This document shows positions 1-4,634 of a stretch of 6,105 nt of DNA, in pieces (positions within the stretch are counted from its first letter, which is position 1; each line of letters begins with the position of its first letter). Made by a program: the position numbers and the translations under genes. Source of the DNA: Chloroflexota bacterium. GTDB taxonomy: Bacteria; Chloroflexota; Dehalococcoidia; SZUA-161. The stretch covers positions 1-6,105 of the forward strand of contig DAOUTY010000109.1 of assembly GCA_030668425.1 (NCBI GenBank), given 5' to 3'. The notes beneath the pieces were generated by a model. That model worked only from the letters and a program-made list of their open reading frames with translations. It did no database searches and was not told where the DNA came from.

Positions 1-344
1 CCCTCCAGCTGCTCGGTGATGTTTTCCACGTCCACCCATGTGCTGCACTGGGGGGGATAGATCTCATCGGCGTCAGGCAGGAAGACTGCGTCCACCTTCT
101 CTTCTTTAAGCAGAAATTGGTCTCGCTCGGGGTCGCGGGGGTATGCGGCGTAATCCTCCTCGGGGCCGAACTGGGTGGGGTTGATGAAGATACTGACTGC
201 GACATGCTTGTTCTTGGCCCGCGCTCGACGAACCAGTTCAATATGTCCCTCGTGCAGGTATCCCATGGTAGGCACGAAGCCAACGGAGCCGCTGGCCTTG
301 CGCCGCCATTTTCTCATTTCCGCAATTTCGTAAAGAACCTTCAT
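1..344 (-). CDS. panC: Pantothenate synthetase (pantoate--beta-alanine ligase), 5' part only
   Basis: PanC condenses pantoate and beta-alanine with ATP, through a pantoyl-adenylate, to give pantothenate in the cytoplasm. The visible 114 residues are the N-terminal Rossmann-like part of a protein that is usually about 280 residues. The window edge removes the rest, including the KMSKS-like ATP loop. Diagnostic motifs are PTMGYLHEGH at residues 25-34, containing the HxGH nucleotide-binding signature (H31, H34), then SIFINPTQFGPEEDY at 51-65, YPRD at 68-71 and a DEIYP segment near 93-97. The ATG at 344 is the only sensible start: an in-frame TAG lies two codons upstream, and the family normally has about 20 residues before the VGFVPTMG strand. 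The start lies 17 nt after the panB stop. The nearest Shine-Dalgarno-like GGAG overlaps that stop codon and is unusually far away (14 nt), so translation may be coupled to panB. It is the last visible gene of the pan operon. Confidence 0.96.
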   Translation of the reverse strand, partial: MKVLYEIAEMRKWRRKASGSVGFVPTMGYLHEGHIELVRRARAKNKHVAVSIFINPTQFGPEEDYAAYPRDPERDQFLLKEEKVDAVFLPDADEIYPPQCSTWVDVENITEQLE

Positions 345-361
345 CGGCTAGTCGGGTGCTC

Positions 362-1198
362 CTACGTGGACTTCTCAAGCTTGGCCAGGACGCTCTTGTC
401 CATAGCATAGCTCTGCTTTTCGGTGGGGAAGGTGCCTGTCTGCACCTCGGATATGTAGTCGGCAGTAGCCTGCTTGATGCTGTCGGATAGTCTCACGTAT
501 TGCTTGGCATGTTTGGGAACGAAATCGGTATAGAGACCCAACAGGTCGCTGATTACCTGTACCTGGCCGTCGCAATACTTGCCGGCACCAATGCCGATAG
601 TGGGCGTGTTGACCTTCTCGGTAATGAGTTTAGACAACGGCTCGGGCACGCACTCAAGTACAATGGCGAAGACGCCAGCATCATCGAGGGCTTTGGCGTC
701 GTTGATCAGGCGGATCGCAGCTTCCGGAGTTTTGCCCATCACCTTGAATCCGCCGAGCTGGTTTATTGACTGGGGAGTGAGGCCGATATGCCCCATCACC
801 GGGATGCCGCAGGAGACAATTCGTTTTGCTGTCTCCGCCATACTCTCGCCGCCTTCGAGCTTGATTGCCTGGGCTCCTCCTTCTTGAATGAATCTGGCGG
901 CGTTGCGTAAGGCATCCTCAAAGGAAACCTGATAGGTCATGAACGGCATATCACCAACTACCAGAGCCTGTGTGGCCCCTCTTACCACAGCTTTGGTGTG
1001 ATGAATCATCTCATCCATGGTCACGGGAATGGTCGATTCGTAGCCCAGAATTACCATCCCCAGGCTGTCGCCAACCAGTATCAGGGGTATTCCCGCCTCG
1101 TCGATGAGCTTGGCTGTGGAATAGTCGTAGGCGGTGAGCATGGCGATTTTCTCACCCTTTTGCTTCATCTCTTTTATTTGAGTAATGCTAACCCTCAT
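362..1198 (-). CDS. panB: 3-methyl-2-oxobutanoate hydroxymethyltransferase (ketopantoate hydroxymethyltransferase)
   Basis: PanB transfers a hydroxymethyl group from 5,10-methylenetetrahydrofolate to 2-oxoisovalerate, giving ketopantoate, the committed step of pantothenate synthesis. The protein is 278 residues, normal for this (beta/alpha)8-barrel family. The Mg2+ ligands are visible as D44 (VGDSLG) and D83 (VGDMPF), the substrate-contacting pair as K113 and E115 (IKLEGG), and the catalytic base as E182 (LECVP). The conserved IGIGAG...CDGQV segment is at 201-213 and FVPKHAK at 226-232. These positions match the E. coli enzyme closely (D45, D84, K112, E114, E181). I chose the ATG at 1198 because a GGAGG at 1205-1209 lies 6 nt upstream and the mature N-terminus MRVSITQIKEMK fits the family. 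The frame stays open to a GTG at 1243, but that start lies inside a hairpin and has no ribosome site. It is preceded by an 87-nt structured spacer after panD and followed by panC. Confidence 0.97.
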   Translation of the reverse strand: MRVSITQIKEMKQKGEKIAMLTAYDYSTAKLIDEAGIPLILVGDSLGMVILGYESTIPVTMDEMIHHTKAVVRGATQALVVGDMPFMTYQVSFEDALRNAARFIQEGGAQAIKLEGGESMAETAKRIVSCGIPVMGHIGLTPQSINQLGGFKVMGKTPEAAIRLINDAKALDDAGVFAIVLECVPEPLSKLITEKVNTPTIGIGAGKYCDGQVQVISDLLGLYTDFVPKHAKQYVRLSDSIKQATADYISEVQTGTFPTEKQSYAMDKSVLAKLEKST

Positions 1199-1204
1199 CG
1201 TCTT

Positions 1205-1209
1205 CCTCC
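1205..1209 (-). promoter_or_regulatory. Ribosome binding site that fixes the panB start
   Basis: On the minus strand a full GGAGG lies 6 nt before the ATG at 1198. This is what decides between that start and the upstream in-frame GTG at 1243, which has no comparable site. Confidence 0.85.
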
Positions 1210-1217
1210 CCGGACGT

Positions 1218-1282
1218 TTGATAAAATCAAGCAGCGTTGCCACATGAGTGGCAACGAATTCTCTGCCCCGATAGGAATCGGG
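1218..1282 (-). repeat. Three consecutive hairpins in the panD-panB spacer
   Basis: Read on the minus strand after the panD stop, three inverted repeats occur in a row. The first is a 6-bp stem CCCGAT/ATCGGG with a 4-nt loop (1267-1282). The second is a perfect 9-bp stem CGTTGCCAC/GTGGCAACG with a TCAT loop (1235-1256). The third is a 5-bp TTGAT/ATCAA stem with a 3-nt loop (1218-1230). The last ends 8 nt before the panB Shine-Dalgarno. None is followed by a run of T, so they do not look like terminators. An RNA processing or stabilising element, or a translation control element for panB, is an inference. The base pairing itself is directly visible. Confidence 0.7.
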
Positions 1283-1285
1283 ACG

Positions 1286-1657
1286 CTACACTGAACAGGA
1301 TTCCCTCTGTTTATGTACGATGGCATTCTGTGAGTTAACGTAGACTAACTTGGGGACGAGGTTTAGTGCGTCGGCTTCGGAAATAGTCTGGTAGGAGATG
1401 ATGATGACCTTGTCCCCCGCTGAGACCAGCCTGGCGGCGGCACCATTAATGCAGATCACACCGGAGCCGCGTTCCCCTTCTATGACATAGGTTTCGAGGC
1501 GAGAACCGTTGTCAATATCCAGCACGTGAACCTGCTCGAAGGGCAGGATGTCTGCTGCCTCCATGAGGTCCTTGTCGAGGGTGATGCTTCCTTCGTACTG
1601 GATGTTGGCCTCGGTTACAGTAGCGCGGTGTATATTGCTTTTGAGAATCGTTCTCAT
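1286..1657 (-). CDS. panD: Aspartate 1-decarboxylase proenzyme (pyruvoyl-dependent)
   Basis: PanD decarboxylates L-aspartate to beta-alanine, the second substrate of PanC. It is made as an inactive proenzyme that cleaves itself at a Gly-Ser bond and turns the serine into a pyruvoyl cofactor. Here the cleavage site is G23-S24 within YEGSITLD, and the 123-residue length is typical. Other active-site positions are conserved relative to the E. coli enzyme with an offset of one: H10, Y21, R53, T56, Y57 and N71-G-A-A at 71-74. The exception is residue 8, which is Asn (codon AAT) where E. coli has Lys9, a residue in the active site. The ATG at 1657 is preceded by AAAGGG with a 6-nt spacing, a reasonable ribosome site. 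The gene follows the DUF2520 gene by 50 nt and precedes panB. Identity is secure; the effect of the Asn is unknown. Confidence 0.96.
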   Translation of the reverse strand: MRTILKSNIHRATVTEANIQYEGSITLDKDLMEAADILPFEQVHVLDIDNGSRLETYVIEGERGSGVICINGAAARLVSAGDKVIIISYQTISEADALNLVPKLVYVNSQNAIVHKQRESCSV

Positions 1658-1707
1658 AGCTTACCCTTTACACGCTTTATAACCTGATGCAGCTCTCTTG
1701 TATCAGA

Positions 1708-2688
1708 CTATATTCGGGTCTCGCAAACAGGGCAAACCTGGATTCTGAGGGGTGCATGGATTTCCGGCTTGATGCGTTTCTCCCTCATCCCATCTGTCCT
1801 GCTCAGTAGTTTTTTTAATTCCCCGGCTCTGTCGACATCGATTTTGCCCTTATCTAAGGCTATGGGGATGGATTGCAGTCCTAGCTCACGGTAGGTGGAT
1901 AGCAGGGCGGGGGCTGATTTCTCCAGGGCTGCGAGGTGCTTCCTTATGGTTCCCAGGTCCCCCCGGGCAATGGGTCCGGTGAGGCAGTTGGGCAGCCCGA
2001 CGTTTTCGATGTTGTTCAGGGTGCCGCGGAGCAGCGGCATCAGGGCACGGGTGGCCTCGGGGGTAGACACGTCGAAGACCTTCCAGAGATCAGCAGCCAT
2101 CTTTGTCAACGTCACCAGATAGTTGCAGGCCAGAACCGCTGCGGTGTGGTAGAGCACCTTGTCTTCTGCCCTCAGCCTTACCCAGTTTCCTTCCAGGGCT
2201 GAAGCCAGCTGCTTCAGTGTTTCCAGCAGTTCGCCGTCTGTCTCCAGGGCGAATGTGGAACCGGGGAGATTCTCTATGGCGTGGGCGACGCTGGCGAAGG
2301 TCTGCAAGGGGTGAAAGCCGCCAACCTGTGCACTGGCCATCCTTGCCGGTTCCAGGGAATCCAGGGAATCGGCGCCGCTACAATGGACCACGCTTTGTCC
2401 CGAATGCCACTTGAGCTCGGCGGCTACCTGGGCGATGGCATCATCGGGGGTGGTGATGAAGATGAGCTCGGCGACATCGGCGACCGCCTGTTTTGTATCG
2501 TATGAAGTGCAGCCGGGCACGTTTTCTGCCAGCCTGTCGGCCGATGACTTGCTGCGGCTGGCAACTGCTATCACTGGATAGCCCCTACGGCTCAGCCTCA
2601 CTGCAAGAGAAGTGCCCACTATCCCTGCTCCGATGAAGCCGACCTTTGCCTTTGAGCCGTTGGTGTTCGCGTTACTTATTTCTCTCAA
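1708..2688 (-). CDS. Rossmann-fold/DUF2520 oxidoreductase, candidate ketopantoate reductase
   Basis: This 326-residue protein has an N-terminal NAD(P)-binding Rossmann domain, with VGFIGAGIVG at 16-25 holding GxGxxG at 20-25, and ASRS at 43-46 after strand two, where an Arg often favours NADPH. A helical C-terminal part follows. The HPLQTF motif at 126-131 and K177, H181 and N189 in the KVLYHTAAVLACNY segment are typical of the DUF2520 family, which resembles 6-phosphogluconate dehydrogenase-type reductases. It is the first gene of an operon with panD, panB and panC, where a ketopantoate reductase is the one missing step, so that role is likely but inferred. The start is TTG at 2688: an in-frame TAG directly precedes it and no ATG or GTG occurs before the glycine motif. 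Its Shine-Dalgarno GGAAGG (2698-2703) is buried in the leader terminator. The last residues contain an unusual CPVC pair (C319, C322). Another dehydrogenase function cannot be excluded. Confidence 0.85.
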   Translation of the reverse strand: MREISNANTNGSKAKVGFIGAGIVGTSLAVRLSRRGYPVIAVASRSKSSADRLAENVPGCTSYDTKQAVADVAELIFITTPDDAIAQVAAELKWHSGQSVVHCSGADSLDSLEPARMASAQVGGFHPLQTFASVAHAIENLPGSTFALETDGELLETLKQLASALEGNWVRLRAEDKVLYHTAAVLACNYLVTLTKMAADLWKVFDVSTPEATRALMPLLRGTLNNIENVGLPNCLTGPIARGDLGTIRKHLAALEKSAPALLSTYRELGLQSIPIALDKGKIDVDRAGELKKLLSRTDGMREKRIKPEIHAPLRIQVCPVCETRI

Positions 2689-2690
2689 CT

Positions 2691-2721
2691 AAAAAAACCT
2701 TCCCGGGCATACCCAAGAAGG
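2691..2721 (-). terminator. Intrinsic terminator in the pan leader (attenuator)
   Basis: On the minus strand a 10-bp stem, CCTTCTTGGG (2721-2712) with CCCGGGAAGG (2707-2698), closes a TATG loop. Eight pairs are Watson-Crick and two are G-U. It is followed at once by seven T (2697-2691). An AAAG just upstream (2725-2722) could extend the stem into the T-tract. The T-run ends two bases before the TTG start of the DUF2520 gene, and the Shine-Dalgarno lies in the 3' arm, so folding would block both transcription and translation. It could also serve to stop transcripts coming from the HNH gene. Confidence 0.88.
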
Positions 2722-2808
2722 CTTTAGCAGCAACGAATTCAGAACTCGATGTTTTGCCGTCTCGGTCGTGCCCGATCCAAGCGACTGGTTTTTGAAAGAA
2801 CAAGTACC

Positions 2809-2834
2809 CCTTACCGCCCCGAAGGGTCGATAGG
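2809..2834 (-). ncRNA. Hairpin with two bulged adenosines, candidate pan RNA motif
   Basis: At the 5' end of the leader the minus strand folds into one stem-loop. The pairs are C2834-G2809, C2833-G2810, U2832-A2812, A2831-U2813, U2830-G2814, C2829-G2815, G2828-C2816, then C2826 to C2824 with G2817 to G2819, closed by a UUCG tetraloop. A2811 and A2827 are left as single bulged adenosines on opposite strands. As I recall it, the published pan motif is a hairpin with two conserved bulged A residues located in leaders of pantothenate genes, including in Chloroflexi. The match in shape and location is good, but I could not run the covariance model. Confidence 0.6.
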
Positions 2835-2841
2835 CACGGTA

Positions 2842-2869
2842 ATTATACCAATCCGGGTAGCGTTGTCAA
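2842..2869 (-). promoter_or_regulatory. Consensus sigma-70-type promoter of the pan operon
   Basis: The minus strand carries a perfect -35 TTGACA (2869-2864) and a perfect -10 TATAAT (2847-2842) separated by 16 bp. The expected start of transcription is near 2835. It lies between the HNH stop codon and the leader RNA and points into the pan operon. Such a strong core promoter fits an operon whose output is cut back downstream by attenuation. Confidence 0.9.
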
Positions 2870-2898
2870 GCTCCAAAAGGTTCCGAAATTAACAATAG

Positions 2899-3405
2899 CT
2901 ACCAGTTTTCGATGTATTTTTGCCATTCCGGGTGGGCTTCATGGCATTGATACATAAGGTAGCGGGGGCCGGAGGGTGGTGCGACCGGCTTGCACCGGAG
3001 CTTCATCCCGGATTTTTCGGGCGGACGCCCTGCCTTGCGCTGGTTACAAGACTTACACGCGCTTACCAGATTATCCCAGGCATGTCCACCTCCGAGGAAG
3101 CGCGGGACAACATGGTCTATCGTAAGTTCCCTGGTCTCGTGGCCGCAGTACTGACAGGTGTAATTGTCTCGAATGAATATCTCTCGTCGGCTCAATCTCC
3201 GCTGCATGCGTGGGCGCTTGATGAAATTAGCAAGGCGGATTACCGAGGGCACACGTATCGCCACGGTAGGGCTGTGAATAACATCCGAGTTGTTCTCCAG
3301 AACCTCGGCCTTGCCTCCCCAGAGCATGACTACCGCCCGCCGTGCCCGGCAAACATTGAGCGGCTCGTAATTCTGGTTGAGGACAAGGACCGGGGAGTTG
3401 ATCAT
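2899..3405 (-). CDS. HNH endonuclease-domain protein (conserved chromosomal type)
   Basis: This 168-residue protein has a conserved N-terminal module (VLVLNQNYEPLNVCRARRAV at 6-25, then GGKAEVLE) and a C-terminal HNH domain. A zinc site is formed by C84-x2-C87 and C117-x2-C120. The beta-beta-alpha-metal active site is DH at 97-98 with N112 and N121. This two-part architecture is widespread in bacterial chromosomes. The cellular role is not established to my knowledge, and DNA cleavage is only implied by the fold. The ATG at 3405 has GGAGG four bases upstream (slightly close) and a putative promoter just before it. It is co-oriented with the pan operon but separated from it by a strong promoter and a terminator, so it is probably a separate unit. 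Nothing nearby suggests an intron, intein, prophage or restriction system. Confidence 0.88.
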   Translation of the reverse strand: MINSPVLVLNQNYEPLNVCRARRAVVMLWGGKAEVLENNSDVIHSPTVAIRVPSVIRLANFIKRPRMQRRLSRREIFIRDNYTCQYCGHETRELTIDHVVPRFLGGGHAWDNLVSACKSCNQRKAGRPPEKSGMKLRCKPVAPPSGPRYLMYQCHEAHPEWQKYIENW

Positions 3406-3425
3406 TATGCCTCCACTTGGCGTAG

Positions 3426-3454
3426 ATTCTAGCAGAAGGAATGGCCCTATGCAA
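3426..3454 (-). promoter_or_regulatory. Putative promoter of the HNH gene
   Basis: The minus strand has a -10-like TAGAAT (3431-3426, five of six consensus bases) and, 17 bp upstream, TTGCAT (3454-3449, only the TTG matching). The predicted start, near 3419, would give a leader of about 15 nt carrying the GGAGG. The -35 is weak, so this is tentative. Confidence 0.5.
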
Positions 3455-3460
3455 CGTTGC
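3451..3460. repeat. 10-bp perfect palindrome between divergent promoters
   Basis: GCAACGTTGC reads identically on both strands. It overlaps the putative -35 of the HNH promoter and ends four bases before the -35 of the serine operon promoter, a position suited to a dimeric regulator. No matching second site with the same full palindrome was seen, so an operator role is only a suggestion. Confidence 0.4.
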
Positions 3461-3464
3461 CAGC

Positions 3465-3493
3465 TTGACCCATTTCACCGCTTAGGTTATATT
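3465..3493 (+). promoter_or_regulatory. Sigma-70-type promoter of the aminotransferase-serA operon
   Basis: TTGACC (3465-3470) and TATATT (3488-3493) each match five of six consensus bases and are separated by the optimal 17 bp. The expected start is near 3500, giving a leader of only about 20 nt that is mostly ribosome site. No attenuator or riboswitch fits in such a short leader. Confidence 0.82.
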
Positions 3494-3508
3494 TAAAACA
3501 GTTTTGTG

Positions 3509-3516
3509 AGGAGGAG
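3509..3516 (+). promoter_or_regulatory. Strong ribosome binding site that sets the aminotransferase start
   Basis: AGGAGGAG lies with a 6-nt gap (from AGGAGG) before the GTG at 3521. An upstream in-frame GTG at 3506 would place this purine run inside the coding region and has no site of its own. The 3521 start is therefore preferred. Confidence 0.82.
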
Positions 3517-3520
3517 ATCT

Positions 3521-4612
3521 GTGAACCTGCGTATACCAGGACCCACCCCATGTCCAGAGGATGTTCTTCAGGCGATGAGCAAACAGATGATCAACCATCG
3601 TGGTAAGGAATTTGCAGAGCTGCTCGGGCAAGTGACGTCGAAGCTTAAACGAGCATTTCAAACGAATGGCGATGTGTTTATACTTACCTGCTCGGGCACA
3701 GGGGCTATGGAGGCTTCCATTGTCAATAGCCTGTCTCCAGGGGACAAGGTGCTGTCGCTGTCCAACGGCGCTTTCGGCGACAGGTTCGCAACCATCGCCG
3801 AGCGTTTTGGGGCAGATGTGACCCGGGTAAAGTTTGAGTGGGGCCAGGCCGTTGACCCGGACGCCGCGAAAAGGGCTCTCGACGCCGACCCCAAGATCAA
3901 GGCTGTGCTGGTTACTCATAACGAGACCTCCACGGGGGTAACCAGCGACCTGGAGGCCATCGGAGCCGTGGTGAGAAAGTTCGATAAGCTATTGATAGTG
4001 GACGCCATCAGCAGTCTCGGCTGCATCGATTTGCAGGTTGATGCCTGGGGATGTGATGTGGTGGCCACTGGCTCGCAGAAAGGCTGGATGGTGCCTCCTG
4101 GCCTGGCCTTTGTCAGCGTTAACGAGCGTGCCTGGAAGGCGCATGCTGAAGCAAAGATGCCGCGCTTCTACTGGGATTTCACTGCGGCTAAGGAATACTT
4201 GGAGAAAGATCAAACTCCCTGGACCCCGGCGGTTTCGGTTTTCTACGCTCTTGGGGTCGCACTGGCGACGCTGGAAAAAGAGGGACTGCAAAATATCTTC
4301 GCCCGGCATGCTAGATTGGGGCAGCAGACCAGGGACGGGATCAAGTCATTGGGATTGTCGCTGTTCGCCGACGAAAGCTGTGCATCCAATACTATCACCG
4401 CTGTGAAATCCCCCGAAGGAGTCGATGGCAAGAAGTTGGTGGCGACTGTAAGGGATGAGCATGGCATAGTCCTTGCCGGGGGACAGGCGAGTCTAGCGGG
4501 CAAGATATTCCGCATCGGGCATCTCGGCTTTGTAACTGAGGCTGATATAGATGATGTGATCACGCAGTTGCGCCTGGCTTTGCCCAAGTTGGGCTTCAAG
4601 GTGCCCGGCTAG
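3521..4612 (+). CDS. Class V PLP aminotransferase (serine-glyoxylate/alanine-glyoxylate type), likely serine pathway
   Basis: This 363-residue fold-type I, pyridoxal-phosphate enzyme belongs to the serine-pyruvate/alanine-glyoxylate aminotransferase group. The N-terminal GPTP is at 7-10 and NHRGKEF at 25-31. SGTGAME at 58-64 grips the cofactor phosphate and HNETSTG is at 133-139. D161 in VDAISS contacts the pyridine nitrogen, K187 in ATGSQKGW is the Schiff-base lysine, and R331 in FRIGHLG should bind the substrate carboxylate. The GTG start at 3521 is chosen from the ribosome site. The gene is followed after 22 nt by serA, so the likely physiological reaction is amination of 3-phosphohydroxypyruvate to phosphoserine, replacing classical SerC. 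Because the family also includes glyoxylate and pyruvate transaminases, substrate specificity remains an inference from context. No symbol is assigned for that reason. Confidence 0.9.
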   Translation: MNLRIPGPTPCPEDVLQAMSKQMINHRGKEFAELLGQVTSKLKRAFQTNGDVFILTCSGTGAMEASIVNSLSPGDKVLSLSNGAFGDRFATIAERFGADVTRVKFEWGQAVDPDAAKRALDADPKIKAVLVTHNETSTGVTSDLEAIGAVVRKFDKLLIVDAISSLGCIDLQVDAWGCDVVATGSQKGWMVPPGLAFVSVNERAWKAHAEAKMPRFYWDFTAAKEYLEKDQTPWTPAVSVFYALGVALATLEKEGLQNIFARHARLGQQTRDGIKSLGLSLFADESCASNTITAVKSPEGVDGKKLVATVRDEHGIVLAGGQASLAGKIFRIGHLGFVTEADIDDVITQLRLALPKLGFKVPG

Positions 4613-4634
4613 TTCCTCTCCTGAGGTTTCTGAT

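Larger units (their letters stand above)
2689..2835 (-). promoter_or_regulatory. Structured 5' leader of the pan operon with terminator/antiterminator
   Basis: From the predicted transcription start (about 2835) to the first start codon there are roughly 147 nt of probably untranslated RNA. Elements in order are a pan-like hairpin (2834-2809), a segment CCGAGACGGC (2765-2756), a hairpin of about 8 bp with one mismatch (2751-2731), and the intrinsic terminator (2721-2691). The segment 2765-2756 can pair with the 5' terminator arm at 2722-2713 (9 of 10 positions, one G-U), enclosing the middle hairpin. This is an antiterminator exclusive with the terminator. An alternative long-range stem pairs 2835-2829 with 2777-2770 and competes with the first hairpin. 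This architecture is typical of transcription attenuation. The ligand or factor sensed is not visible; a pantothenate/CoA pathway metabolite is an inference from the genes controlled. Confidence 0.75.

Noticed and set aside
1199..1243. Longer panB starting at GTG 1243 (293 residues)
   Set aside because: The extra 15 residues have no ribosome site and start inside a hairpin. The ATG at 1198 has an ideal GGAGG and the N-terminus expected for PanB.
1658..1707. Inverted repeat CTGAT/ATCAG between the DUF2520 gene and panD
   Set aside because: Five pairs with a 13-nt loop and no T-tract is too weak to call a terminator or operator.
2674..2710. Small ORF from ATG 2710 in the terminator loop
   Set aside because: There is no ribosome site, only 12 codons, and it is out of frame with the DUF2520 gene. 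The TTG at 2688 with GGAAGG is the better gene start.
2689..2835. T-box or classical metabolite riboswitch in the pan leader
   Set aside because: No T-box core (AGGGTGGTACCGCG-like) and no recognisable TPP, SAM, cobalamin or c-di-GMP core could be found. The two-bulge hairpin fits the pan motif better.
2899..3405. HNH gene as a homing endonuclease or mobile element
   Set aside because: There are no intron or intein boundaries, terminal repeats or transposase around it. The N-terminal module marks the common chromosomal HNH family.
2920..3432. 170-codon plus-strand ORF opposite the HNH gene
   Set aside because: It is antisense to a gene with clear zinc and HNH motifs. Its translation shows no recognisable domain, so it is a shadow frame.
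3506..3520. Aminotransferase start at GTG 3506
   Set aside because: The codons AGG AGG AGA there are the Shine-Dalgarno of the next GTG (3521), which gives the family-typical N-terminus running straight into the GPTP motif.
3482..3919. 145-codon minus-strand ORF opposite the aminotransferase start
   Set aside because: It is antisense to a well-supported enzyme and crosses its promoter region. No motifs or ribosome site were seen.
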